This document shows, piece after piece, positions 9,329 through 17,939 of a DNA stretch of 64,000 nt; position 1 is the stretch's first letter; each line of letters opens with the position of its first letter. A model generated the notes under the pieces. The model had not been told where the DNA came from, searched no databases, and was given only the letters and a program-made list of their open reading frames with translations. The DNA is taken from NCBI GenBank assembly GCA_013911975.1, contig JACESF010000003.1, positions 62,001-126,000 of the forward strand, given 5' to 3'. This DNA is from Hyphomicrobiales bacterium. GTDB taxonomy: Bacteria; Pseudomonadota; Alphaproteobacteria; Rhizobiales; Xanthobacteraceae. The translations under genes were made by a program, and so were the position numbers.

Positions 9329-12244
9329 ATGGCGATCTACCATTTCTCCGTTCAGGTCATCGGACGCGCGGCGGGCCGCAGCGTGGTGGCTGCCGCCGCC
9401 TACCGCTCGGCCTCGCGGTTGCGCGACGACCGGCTGGGCCGCGATCAGGACTTTTCCGCCAAGCGCGGCGTCGTCCATTCCGAGGTCATGCTGCCGGAGA
9501 ACGCACCGGAGGAATGGAACGACCGCGAAAAGCTTTGGAACGATGTCGAGGCGTTCGAGAAAAGGAAGGACGCCCAGCTTTGCCGCGAGGTGGAGTTCGC
9601 CCTTCCGCGTGAGATGACGGAGCGCCAAGGCGTCGAACTGGCCCGCGATTTTGCCCAAGCCGAATTTGTCGATCAGGGCATGATCGCCGATGTGAACGTG
9701 CATTGGGATATCGGCGAAGACGGAATGCCGAAACCCCATGCCCATGTCATGCTGACCATGCGCAGCGTGGACGACAACGGGTTCGGCCAGAAGGTGCGGG
9801 AGTGGAACCGCACCGAGCTGGTCGAACGTTGGCGCGAACGCTGGGCCGATCACGTCAACGAGCGTCTTGCCGAACTCGACATCGACGCGCGGATCGACCA
9901 CCGCAGCCTTGAGGCGCAGGGCATCGGTCTTGAGCCGCAGACCAAGATCGGCGCACCGGCGCAGCGCATCGAGGCTACCGGGATCGAGGCCGACCGCGCC
10001 GAGGATCACCGGCGCATCGCCCGCGAGAACGGCGCGCGCATCATCCAGAACCCGAACATCGCCCTGGACGCGATCACCCAGCAGCAATCGACCTTTACAC
10101 GGCGCGACATGGCGATGTTCGCGCACCGGCACAGCGATGGCATCGACCAGTTCAACGAGGTCATGGGCGCGATGCGCGGCGCGCCCGATCTTGTCGAACT
10201 CGGCAAGGACGATGTTGGGCAGGACCGCTTCACCAGCCGCGGCATGATCGAGGCCGAACAGCGCCTGCATCGCGCCACCGCGATGATGGCCGAGCGCGAA
10301 CGCCATGAGGTGAATGACAGGGGCCGAGAAGCCGCGTTGGCGCGCGCGGCGGATCGCGGGCTGACCCTTTCCGGCGAGCAGACCGAGGCGCTGGCGCATG
10401 TCACGGACGGGCGCGACCTTGGGATTGTCGTCGGCTATGCCGGGACGGGGAAGAGCGCGATGCTGGGTGTGGCGCGCGAAGCCTGGGAAGCGGCGGGCTA
10501 TGAGGTTCGCGGCGCGGCGCTCTCCGGCATCGCCGCCGAGAGTCTGGAAGGCGGATCGGGCATCGCCTCGCGCACCATCGCCAGCCTGGAGCATCGCTGG
10601 TCGCAGGGCCGCGACATGCTCACCAGCCGCGACGTGCTTGTCATCGACGAGGCCGGGATGGTCGGCACGCGGCAGTTGGAGCGCGTGCTGTCCCATGCCG
10701 CCGAGGCCGGCGCGAAGGTGGTGCTGGTCGGCGATCCGGAACAGCTTCAATCCATCGAGGCGGGCGCGGCGTTCCGCTCGATCCACGAACGCCACGGCGG
10801 CGCGGAGATCAGCGAGGTTCGCCGCCAGCATGAGGACTGGCAGCGTGAGGCGACCCGCGACCTCGCCAGCGGCCGGACGGGCGAAGCCCTGAACGCCTAC
10901 CGCGCCCGCGACATGGTGCATGAGGCTGGAACGCGGGAAGAAGCGCGGCGTGACCTGATCGACCGCTGGGACCGTGACCGGCAGGCCAGCCCAGACGCAA
11001 CCCGTATCATCCTCACCCACACCAATGCTGACGTGCGGGAATTGAACGAGGCGGCCCGCGAACGGGTGCGCGATGCAGGCGAGCTTGGCGCGGATGTGCA
11101 TATCGCCGCCGAACGCGGCGTGCGGAATTTCGCCACCGGCGACCGCATTATGTTCCTGCAAAACGAGCGCAGCCTTGGCGTGAAGAACGGCACGCTCGGC
11201 ACCATTGAGCAGGTCAGCGGGCAGAGCATGACCGTCCGCGCCGACGATGGGCGCAATGTCACGTTCGACCTGAAGGGCTACAACAAGATCGACCACGGCT
11301 ATGCCGCCACGATCCACAAGGCGCAGGGCATGACCGTGGACCGCGCCCATGTGCTGGCGACGCCCGGCATGGACCGCCATGGCAGCTATGTCGCCCTGTC
11401 AAGACACCGCGACGGCATGGACCTGCATTACGGCCACGACGACTTCGCCAGCCGGGACCGGCTTATCAACACCCTGTCGCGCGACCGCGCCAAGGACATG
11501 GCAGCGGATTACCAGCGGATCGACCCGGCCCAGGATTACGCCGAGCGGCGCGGCATCACCTTCCGCGAGCACGTCGAGCGTGTTGTGGAGATCGCCCGCC
11601 GAGTTCCCGAGAAGGTGCGCGGCATCTTCGACGACTTGCGCCTGCCCGCCGCAGACGGACAGGGGCCGGAAAGGAAGGTGGAGGAAGACCCGGAGGCGGC
11701 GTTACGCCGGGCGCGTGGGCGGGCGCTCGTCCGTCATGCCCGCGCCGTCGATGCGATCTTCGCGGCGCAGGATCAGGGCGGCGAGGCCAGACCTGATCAG
11801 GTCAGGGAATTGCAGGAGGCGCGCCAGCGGTTCGAGGAGGTGCGCCCCCACGGCTCGCATGACGCCGAAGCGGCCTACAAGAAAAACCCGCAGCTTGCGG
11901 CGGAGGCGGCGTCAGGTGACGCCCGGCGCGCGATCCACGCCCTGCAACTGGAAACCGAGTTGCGCACCGATCCCGGCCTGCGAGCCGACCGTTTCGTGGA
12001 GCGCTGGCAGAAACTCCACCGGGCCAGCGACCAACGCTATGCGGCGGGCGACTATGCAGGTCACAGGGCGGCGCGGGCGGCGATGGGGAACATGGCGCAG
12101 AGCCTCGAACGCGACCCGCAGATGGAATCCCTGCTCGCCAACCGCAAACGCGAACTCGGCATCTCATTCGATTCGGGAATGGGCGTCGCCCGTGACCTCA
12201 CCCTCACGTTCGGGCTTGGCCGGGGCCGGGGTCTCGGGCTGTAA
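9329..12244 (+). CDS. traA: TraA relaxase-helicase (MobA/MobL family)
   Basis: 971 aa from the ATG at 9329 (MAIYHFSVQ, the usual family start). Known: nicks oriT and unwinds the transferred strand. Seen: the MobA/MobL relaxase domain in residues 1-230 with the HIS triad near residue 135 (KPHAHVML); a RecD/TraI-like helicase with Walker A GYAGTGKSA near 366, Walker B VIDEAGMV, GDPEQLQS and the C-terminal motif TIHKAQGMT; then a basic tail. Ti-plasmid TraA is longer (about 1100 aa), so the tail is shorter here. No mating-pair formation genes are in the window, so the element would need a helper conjugation system. Confidence 0.9.
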   Translation: MAIYHFSVQVIGRAAGRSVVAAAAYRSASRLRDDRLGRDQDFSAKRGVVHSEVMLPENAPEEWNDREKLWNDVEAFEKRKDAQLCREVEFALPREMTERQGVELARDFAQAEFVDQGMIADVNVHWDIGEDGMPKPHAHVMLTMRSVDDNGFGQKVREWNRTELVERWRERWADHVNERLAELDIDARIDHRSLEAQGIGLEPQTKIGAPAQRIEATGIEADRAEDHRRIARENGARIIQNPNIALDAITQQQSTFTRRDMAMFAHRHSDGIDQFNEVMGAMRGAPDLVELGKDDVGQDRFTSRGMIEAEQRLHRATAMMAERERHEVNDRGREAALARAADRGLTLSGEQTEALAHVTDGRDLGIVVGYAGTGKSAMLGVAREAWEAAGYEVRGAALSGIAAESLEGGSGIASRTIASLEHRWSQGRDMLTSRDVLVIDEAGMVGTRQLERVLSHAAEAGAKVVLVGDPEQLQSIEAGAAFRSIHERHGGAEISEVRRQHEDWQREATRDLASGRTGEALNAYRARDMVHEAGTREEARRDLIDRWDRDRQASPDATRIILTHTNADVRELNEAARERVRDAGELGADVHIAAERGVRNFATGDRIMFLQNERSLGVKNGTLGTIEQVSGQSMTVRADDGRNVTFDLKGYNKIDHGYAATIHKAQGMTVDRAHVLATPGMDRHGSYVALSRHRDGMDLHYGHDDFASRDRLINTLSRDRAKDMAADYQRIDPAQDYAERRGITFREHVERVVEIARRVPEKVRGIFDDLRLPAADGQGPERKVEEDPEAALRRARGRALVRHARAVDAIFAAQDQGGEARPDQVRELQEARQRFEEVRPHGSHDAEAAYKKNPQLAAEAASGDARRAIHALQLETELRTDPGLRADRFVERWQKLHRASDQRYAAGDYAGHRAARAAMGNMAQSLERDPQMESLLANRKRELGISFDSGMGVARDLTLTFGLGRGRGLGL

Positions 12245-12372
12245 ACCGTCCTATTTACCGCCCCCTCTGCGCCACGGCCCTACGACGGCTAAATCCCTAT
12301 TGCACAACAATAAACCCTTGCCTTTGCCTCTCCTGGCAGTCCCACGAAAAGCCAGCAGGAGGCAGCCCAGCC

Positions 12373-12591
12373 ATGCGCCAGCCAGATCGTATCATCCGCA
12401 TGAACACCGTCCGCGACCGCACCGGCCTGTCCCGGTCCACCATCTACCGCAAGATCGCCGAGGGTACGTTCCCGCCCCAGATCAAGATCAGCATCAACGG
12501 CGCGGGCTGGCGGGAATCCGACATCGACCGTTGGGTCGCCAACCCCGTGGCGTGGCGGCCCGGAAGCGGGCGCGGCCGCGATGGCGTCTGA
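12373..12591 (+). CDS. AlpA-family DNA-binding protein
   Basis: 72 aa. Seen: a MerR-like winged helix with RDRTGLSRSTIYRKIAEGTFP and WRESDIDRW, the AlpA/phage excisionase-like pattern. Known: AlpA-type proteins act as transcription activators or excision directionality factors in integrated elements. It lies between the relaxase gene and the recombinase, as is usual for such elements. Inference: controls excision or the element's own genes. Serine recombinases use unrelated directionality factors, so the excision role is open. Confidence 0.8.
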   Translation: MRQPDRIIRMNTVRDRTGLSRSTIYRKIAEGTFPPQIKISINGAGWRESDIDRWVANPVAWRPGSGRGRDGV

Positions 12592-12823
12592 TCGCGGAGC
12601 GCGCTCCCGCGCCCGGCGCGTCAGGCCGCCCACAGCGTCGGAGCAGCTTGAGGCGCTGCTGGGATACCATGTTCCCATGGGCCGACCGCCCAAACACGAC
12701 CTGTCCATCTGGACCGTCACCGACGATTGGCCGCGCCCCGTTCCGGTCACAGAGGCTGAGATCGAGGTGTTCGAGCAATGGTTCGGCGACCTGTTCGATG
12801 AACTATTCTGTTCCGGCGGCTGA
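12581..12823 (+). CDS. Small protein of unknown function in the mobilisation module
   Basis: 80 aa, overlapping the end of the AlpA-like gene by 11 bases in another frame, which suggests coupled translation. Seen: a basic N-terminus (residues 1-20, Arg-rich), a central PMGRPPKHDLS and an acidic C-terminus with EIEVFEQWFGDLFDELF. No catalytic motif. I do not recognise the family; the charge split resembles small regulators or anti-activators but no function is claimed. Confidence 0.55.
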   Translation: MASDRGARSRARRVRPPTASEQLEALLGYHVPMGRPPKHDLSIWTVTDDWPRPVPVTEAEIEVFEQWFGDLFDELFCSGG

Positions 12824-12870
12824 TGCTTCAGGCGTCGAAATCGACGTTGAAATCTGCCCTCCGACAGACT

Positions 12871-12898
12871 ACTTGTAGTCACAAGTGTCTACATATGT
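12871..12898. promoter_or_regulatory. Probable antitoxin operator ahead of the toxin-antitoxin pair
   Basis: Seen: a perfect inverted repeat ACTTGT-AGTC-ACAAGT (12871-12886) followed by an ACATATGT palindrome (12891-12898), ending 11 bases before the antitoxin start. Known: Phd/VapB antitoxins repress their own operon at such palindromes. The position makes autoregulation likely, though no binding data exist here. Confidence 0.5.
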
Positions 12899-12909
12899 GA
12901 GGGCGCAAC

Positions 12910-13158
12910 ATGCTGACCATCAACCTCAGAGACGCCAAGGCTGGATTTTCGAGCCTGGTCGATGAAGCCGTCAAAGGAGAAATCGTGACCATCACCCGTC
13001 ATGGCAAACCCGTTGCGGCCCTGGTCTCGGTTGAGGCGGCGGAGATCGCGCGCAAAGCGCTCGAACGTAAACGGGCGGGCCTTGTCAGTTATCTCAGGAC
13101 GTTCCCAGGCGGAGAGTTCCCGCGCAACCGCAAACCATCGCGGGATGTCGAGCTTTGA
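12910..13158 (+). CDS. vapB: Type II antitoxin, Phd/YefM (VapB-like) family
   Basis: 82 aa. Seen: N-terminal DNA-binding fold with INLRDAKAGFSSLVDEAVKGE and ITRHGKPVAALVS, the classical prevent-host-death pattern; the C-terminal 30 residues (basic, Pro-containing) are the probable toxin-binding tail. It overlaps the PIN-domain toxin gene by four bases (ATGA-type). Known role: neutralises the toxin and represses the operon. Inference: keeps the mobile element in the population by post-segregational killing. Confidence 0.85.
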   Translation: MLTINLRDAKAGFSSLVDEAVKGEIVTITRHGKPVAALVSVEAAEIARKALERKRAGLVSYLRTFPGGEFPRNRKPSRDVEL

Positions 13159-13616
13159 GCGGCTTCCTTCTCGACACCAACGTCGTCTCCATGCTCGCGC
13201 CGTCGAAGGCGGAAGCATCCACTGACTTCCTCACCTGGCTGGACCGTATGGACGCCGATGGTCGGCTATTTCTGTCGGTCGTTTCTATCCACGAGATCGA
13301 GAAGGGAATCGCGCTCCTCGACCACAAGGGGGCGACGACGAAAGCCGCGAGCCTGCAAGCATGGCTCAGTGGTCTCGTCTCCACATACGATGACAAGATC
13401 ATTGGCTTCGACGCGCAGGCCGCCGCAATCGGCGGGCGGCTGGAGGCGAAGGCGCTTGCGGCCGGTCACGACCCCGGAATGGCCGATGCCGTGATTGCCG
13501 GTATCGCCGCAGCGCATGAACTCGTCATCGTCACCCGAAACACGAAGCATTTCCTTCCGTTCGGCGTCGCCGTGTTGTCGCCTGACGAGGCGGCTGCACA
13601 AGGAGGCCCGGCATGA
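13155..13616 (+). CDS. vapC: Type II toxin, PIN-domain ribonuclease (VapC-like)
   Basis: 153 aa. Seen: PIN fold with FLLDTNVVS (first catalytic Asp), the conserved acidic residue in HEIEKGI, and DAVIAGIAAAH (third acidic position) near residues 111-121, then VTRNTKHF. Known: VapC toxins cleave specific RNAs, often tRNAs, with Mg2+. The gene overlaps its antitoxin upstream and the recombinase gene downstream (ATGA), so toxin, antitoxin and recombinase probably share one transcript, which would tie element integration to addiction. Confidence 0.85.
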   Translation: MSGFLLDTNVVSMLAPSKAEASTDFLTWLDRMDADGRLFLSVVSIHEIEKGIALLDHKGATTKAASLQAWLSGLVSTYDDKIIGFDAQAAAIGGRLEAKALAAGHDPGMADAVIAGIAAAHELVIVTRNTKHFLPFGVAVLSPDEAAAQGGPA

Positions 13617-15268
13617 CCGCTTCCACAATCCCTCTGCGTGCCGCCCTTTATCTTCGGGTTTCGACGGCGCGGCAGGCCGAGCATGACGTTTCCATCCCCG
13701 ACCAGAAGCGGCAGGGCGAAGCCTACTGCGCCTCACGCGGCTATCAGCTTGTCGAAACCTATGTGGAGCCAGGCGCATCCGCCACCAACGACCGCCGCCC
13801 CGAGTTCCAGCGCATGATCGAGGCGGGGACCAGCAAGCCCGCGCCATTCGATGTCGTCGTAGTCCATTCGTTCAGCCGCTTCTTCCGCGATCACTTCGAA
13901 CTGGAGTTCTATGTCCGCAAGCTGGCGAAGAACGGCGTCAAGCTGGTTTCGATCACTCAGGAAATGGGGGACGACCCCATGCACGTCATGATGCGCCAGA
14001 TCATGGCTTTGTTCGATGAATACCAGTCGAAGGAAAACGCCAAGCACGTCATGCGCGCCTTAAAGGAGAACGCCCGGCAAGGCTTCTGGAACGGCGCGCT
14101 CCCACCTATCGGCTACCGGGTTGTCGCCGCCGAGCAGCGCGGGGCCAAGGTCAAGAAGAAGCTCGAAATCGATCCGCTGCACGCCGACACGGTACGGCTG
14201 ATCTATCGGCTTGCGCTGGAAGGTGACGGCACCACCGGCCAGATGGGCGTCAAGAACATCGTCTCCTATCTCAACAGCCGCCGCATCTTCACCCGCGACG
14301 GCGGGCGCTGGGGCATCGGTCAGGTTCACCGCATCCTGACCCGTCGCACCTATATGGGCGAGCATGAGTTCAACAAGCGCAGCAAGACCAAGGAACTGAA
14401 ACCCGTCAGCGAGATCGTCACGGTTCCGGTGCCGCCGATCATCGACCGCGAGACGTTCGACACCGTGCAGGCGCTCTTGAAGGCCCGCAACCCCAAGCTC
14501 ATCCCTTCCGCCGTTATCAGCGGCCCGACCATGCTCACCGGCCTGATCCACTGCGCCAAGTGCGGCGGCGCCATGACCATCCGCACCGGCAAGGGCGGGC
14601 GTTATCGTTACTATGCCTGCTCCATGAAGGCGCGGCAGGGACCGACCGCCTGCGAGGGCATGGCTGTGCCGATGGACAAGCTGGACAATCTTGTCGCCGA
14701 TCACCTTGAAAGCCAGCTTCTCCAGCCCGAGCGGTTGGAAGCCATCCTCGCCAGTGTTCTCGACCGCAGGCAGGAGCAATCCCAGCGCCGCCGCGAGCAC
14801 ATCGCCGAACTGAACAAGCGTGCTACCGAATCGGAACTGCGCCTGAAACGCCTCTACGATGCCATTGAGGCGGGCGTGGCCGACATCGACGATCCGGCGC
14901 TCAAGGACCGCATCGACGGCCTCAAGGCCATCCGCGATCAGGCCAAGGCCGACGCCGAGCGCGCCCAGGCCATGCTCGACAGCTCCGGCTCCAAGGCCGT
15001 CACCCCGCAAATGGTCCGCACCTTCGCCAAGACAGCCCGCCAGCGCATCCGCCTCGAAGGCGGCGGCTACCGCCGCGACCACCTGCGCGCGCTAGCCCAG
15101 CGTGTCGAGGTCGCGGACGGCGAGGTTCGGATCATGGGATCGAAGACCCAGCTGCTTCAGGCGCTGGTGTCGGGCGGCGGCGTAAGCGCAGTGCCCACTC
15201 AGGGACTGAAGTGGCGGAGACGGAGGGATTCGAACCCTCGAGACCCTTTTAGGGGTCTGCTCATTTAG
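13613..15268 (+). CDS. Large serine recombinase (site-specific integrase)
   Basis: 551 aa. Known: catalyses integration and excision of mobile elements. Seen: resolvase domain with the nucleophile in ALYLRVSTARQ and FSRFFRD; recombinase domain (GYRVV onward, LTRRTYMGEHEFNKRS); zinc ribbon CAKCGG plus a later Cys pair (YYAC, CEGM); coiled-coil region around 390-480. The last ~18 residues (WRRRRDSNPRDPF and on) are translated from the antisense of the tRNA-Ser gene, so the original stop was replaced or lies in the attachment site. This run-through is typical of integrases recombined next to a tRNA. It probably integrated the neighbouring element at this tRNA. Confidence 0.85.
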   Translation: MTASTIPLRAALYLRVSTARQAEHDVSIPDQKRQGEAYCASRGYQLVETYVEPGASATNDRRPEFQRMIEAGTSKPAPFDVVVVHSFSRFFRDHFELEFYVRKLAKNGVKLVSITQEMGDDPMHVMMRQIMALFDEYQSKENAKHVMRALKENARQGFWNGALPPIGYRVVAAEQRGAKVKKKLEIDPLHADTVRLIYRLALEGDGTTGQMGVKNIVSYLNSRRIFTRDGGRWGIGQVHRILTRRTYMGEHEFNKRSKTKELKPVSEIVTVPVPPIIDRETFDTVQALLKARNPKLIPSAVISGPTMLTGLIHCAKCGGAMTIRTGKGGRYRYYACSMKARQGPTACEGMAVPMDKLDNLVADHLESQLLQPERLEAILASVLDRRQEQSQRRREHIAELNKRATESELRLKRLYDAIEAGVADIDDPALKDRIDGLKAIRDQAKADAERAQAMLDSSGSKAVTPQMVRTFAKTARQRIRLEGGGYRRDHLRALAQRVEVADGEVRIMGSKTQLLQALVSGGGVSAVPTQGLKWRRRRDSNPRDPFRGLLI

Positions 15269-15303
15269 CAAACGAGTGCCTTCAGCCTCTCGGCCACGTC
15301 TCC
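15212..15303 (-). tRNA. tRNA-Ser (GCT anticodon)
   Basis: Seen: 92 bases including an encoded 3' CCA. The acceptor stem is GGAGACG pairing with CGTCTCC, the anticodon loop is TTGCTAA with anticodon GCT, a long variable arm (AGACCC-CTAAAA-GGGTCT) is present as expected for serine tRNAs, and the T arm carries GGTTCGAATCC. The 3' end faces the recombinase gene, which overlaps it, marking the tRNA 3' end as the probable attachment site of the island. Confidence 0.95.
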
Positions 15304-15456
15304 ATTCCCCCTCCTATGCCGAACCGGAGGCGGCTTTGCAAGGTCGCGCGCAGATTTCCGGCAAGGACAATGGGGACGACGACGCCGGCCGGCCCGTCGG
15401 AAGCCCGCGCGAGCGCCCGCGCCGCGCCTGCCGCCCGCACCCGGGGCAATGGCCGC

Positions 15457-15867
15457 CTAGCTGCCGGCGTAGGACTTTTCCTCGACGATGGCGGAGCCCA
15501 CGGCGAGGTTGATGTCCTTCTTCAGCGCCGCGCGCCGGTCGTTGGTGACATAGACCGCCCGCGCCAGCTCGATGAAGCGGGCGTCGAACCGCTTTTCCGC
15601 CTCCAGTTCCCGGATCTCGTCCTCCACCTGCCACAGCGTCTCGTTCACCACCTTCAGGTCGGCGGCGAGGGTCGTGAGGGCATCCAGCCCGTGGCGGTCG
15701 CGCAGCGCGTTCAGCGCGTCCAGCTCGGTGATCACGTTGGCGCGCTTGGCCGGGTCGGTGATGCGCTCGGCCTTGATCTCCAGGATGGTGATCTTGTCGA
15801 TCAGCTCCCCCGCCGCGATGGGCGCGAGGATCTGGAGCACCTCGGGCGAGGAGTCGGGTGCGCTCAT
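15457..15867 (-). CDS. DUF6165 family protein
   Basis: 136 aa, soluble, Glu/Ala-rich and mostly helical by composition. Seen: ILAPIAAGELIDKITILEIK at residues 12-31, AERITDPAKRANV, and a C-terminal RAVYVTNDRRAALKKDIN. This matches the small DUF6165 family as I remember it; no biochemical function is known to me. It starts inside the stop of the TPR-glycosyltransferase gene (4-base overlap), and members of this family tend to sit beside such glycan genes, so a helper role there is a reasonable inference. Confidence 0.7.
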   Translation of the reverse strand: MSAPDSSPEVLQILAPIAAGELIDKITILEIKAERITDPAKRANVITELDALNALRDRHGLDALTTLAADLKVVNETLWQVEDEIRELEAEKRFDARFIELARAVYVTNDRRAALKKDINLAVGSAIVEEKSYAGS

Positions 15868-17867
15868 GACTGGTCATCCCCCGATGGGGCGGAGCGGGCC
15901 GCCATGCGGCGGCGGACCATTTCCGCGATGGTCTGGAACACCCCGTCCCAATCGCCCGGCCGCGCCTGACGCACCAGGGAGAGGGAGGGATAGAAGATGC
16001 TGTCGGTGCCCTCGCGGCCCCAGCGCCAGTCGGGCACGGCCCGCAGCGCCACGATGCCGGGCCGCGCGAGCGCGCCGGTGAGATGGGCCATGGAGGTGTC
16101 GGTCGTCACCACCAGGTCCAGGTGCTGGAGGAGCGCCGCCGTGTCGAGGAAGGCACCGTCGGCGTCGAAATCCTCGTCCAGCCGCAGGATGCGCGCGCGG
16201 AACGGCACGCCGTCCACCTGCTCGGCGCCCGCATTGCGCTGGATGGCCACCAGCTTCACGCCTTCGATGGCCGCCAGCGGCGCGAAGGCTTCCAGCGGGG
16301 CGGAGCGGCCCACGTCCAGGTCGCGGCGGGTGGAGCCCTGCCAGGTGATGCCGATGATGAACTCGTCGCCCTCGCGCACATGGCGCCACTGGTTGGCGCG
16401 CTCCGGCTCGGCGGCGAGATAGGGCGAGAGCGGCCACAGGGCCGGGTCCGCCTCCAGCAGCAGCGGCAGGCTGCCCAGGGGCACCCAGCGCAGACCGGGA
16501 TCGGCAAGATCGAGGCCGGAGAGGTCGGACACCACCTCCACCTCGGGATGGAGCGAGCGGAACAGGGGAACGAGCGGCGCGCTCACCTGGAAGCGGACGG
16601 GATAGCCCCGCCCGGCGAGGCGCGGCACGAGGCGCGCGAACTGGATGGCGTCGCCGAAGCCCTGCTCGCCCAGCACCAGCAGCGCGCTCGGCGTCTCGGT
16701 GCCGTCCCAGCGGATGAACGGCAAGGGCTTGTAGGTGGGCGGCACGATGCGTGCGCGCGCCTCATAGCCCTTCCACCCCTTGGGCCAGCGGCCGAGCGCC
16801 AAATCGTCCATGGCCACGTGGAATTGCGCGTCGGGATGGTCGGGGCCGTTGCGCAGCGCCCGGTCCAGGGTGGGGCGGATCTCGCCCACGCGGCCGAGAT
16901 CGCCGAGGATATAGCCGCGCGCGACCCCCGCCTCCACGAGGCGCGGGGCGATGGCGAGCGCGGCGTCCACGTCGGCCAGCGCGCCCTTGGCGTCCCCGGC
17001 GGCGCGGCGGGCCTCGGCGCGCTCGAACAGGGCCGTGGCGCGGCGCGGGTCCAGCTTGAGGGCGGCATCGCACTGGGCGATGGCGTCGTCGAGGCGCTCC
17101 AGGCGGCGCAGCACCTGCGCCAGCAGCACGCGCAGGTCCGCCCGCACGGGGGCGGCGTCCACCGCCTGCCCGAGCACGGCGGCGGCGCCCTCATAATCCA
17201 GTGTCACCAGCCGCGCCTGGCCGAGAAGGGCGAGCGCGTCCACCTGCCCCGGCGCGATGGCGAGGGCCTGCTCGGCGGCGGCGGCCGCGCCAGCGGCGTC
17301 GCCCGCCTCCAGCAGGAGCCCGCCCTTGTTCACGAGGTGCAGCGGCATCCAGGGCTGGAGGGCGATGAGCCGGTCGAAATCCGCCAGCGCCTCGGCGTGC
17401 AGCTTCAGGTGCGACAGGGCCACCGCGCGGTTGGCGAGGGCCTCGATGGCGCGCGGATCCAGCTCCAGCGCGCGGGTATAGCGGGCGGCGGCGTCCTTGA
17501 AGCGGCCGAGGGCCGAGAGGGCGTTGCCGGCCTGGAACTGCGCCTCGGCAAAGCCGGGCGCACGCTGGATCACCTTCTCGAACTGGCCGAGCGCCTTGTC
17601 CGCCTGCCCCGCCGAGAGCAGGCTGGCGCCCAGCAGCAGCAGCGCATGGGGATCGCTGGGGGTGAGCTGGGCGAGCGCGCGGGCGCTCTGCGCCGCCTCC
17701 TTGGCGCGGCCCGCCTGGAGCAGCGCCATGGCCAGCATGCGCTGGGTGTCCGGCACGTTGGGCGCCAGCGCGACGGCACGCCGGAAGCCCTCGATGGCGG
17801 GATCGAGCTGGCCCGCGCGCAGGAGAGCAGCGGCCTCTGCCAGGAGGGGGCGCGGATCAGCCGACAT
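15864..17867 (-). CDS. Tetratricopeptide-repeat protein with glycosyltransferase-9-like C-terminal domain
   Basis: 667 aa from the ATG at 17867 (AAGG five bases upstream); in-frame ATGs at 17879 and 17882 would add a few residues. Seen: residues 1-330 are successive 34-residue TPR units (e.g. PNVPDTQRMLAMALLQAGRA, DPRAIEALANRAVALSHL). Residues 370-650 have a heptosyltransferase-like fold: LLVLGEQGFGDAIQFARL, GITWQGSTRRD and DLVVTTDTSMAHLTGAL, the nucleotide-sugar site. Known: similar TPR-GT proteins occur in flagellin and surface-glycan modification. The acceptor is unknown. No signal peptide, so cytoplasmic. Confidence 0.75.
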   Translation of the reverse strand: MSADPRPLLAEAAALLRAGQLDPAIEGFRRAVALAPNVPDTQRMLAMALLQAGRAKEAAQSARALAQLTPSDPHALLLLGASLLSAGQADKALGQFEKVIQRAPGFAEAQFQAGNALSALGRFKDAAARYTRALELDPRAIEALANRAVALSHLKLHAEALADFDRLIALQPWMPLHLVNKGGLLLEAGDAAGAAAAAEQALAIAPGQVDALALLGQARLVTLDYEGAAAVLGQAVDAAPVRADLRVLLAQVLRRLERLDDAIAQCDAALKLDPRRATALFERAEARRAAGDAKGALADVDAALAIAPRLVEAGVARGYILGDLGRVGEIRPTLDRALRNGPDHPDAQFHVAMDDLALGRWPKGWKGYEARARIVPPTYKPLPFIRWDGTETPSALLVLGEQGFGDAIQFARLVPRLAGRGYPVRFQVSAPLVPLFRSLHPEVEVVSDLSGLDLADPGLRWVPLGSLPLLLEADPALWPLSPYLAAEPERANQWRHVREGDEFIIGITWQGSTRRDLDVGRSAPLEAFAPLAAIEGVKLVAIQRNAGAEQVDGVPFRARILRLDEDFDADGAFLDTAALLQHLDLVVTTDTSMAHLTGALARPGIVALRAVPDWRWGREGTDSIFYPSLSLVRQARPGDWDGVFQTIAEMVRRRMAARSAPSGDDQS

Positions 17868-17939
17868 GGAAACCTTCATCATCAGAGAAAAACACGCCCG
17901 CCGGCACCGCGGCGGGCAGCCGAAACGCAGTGGCTAGGC

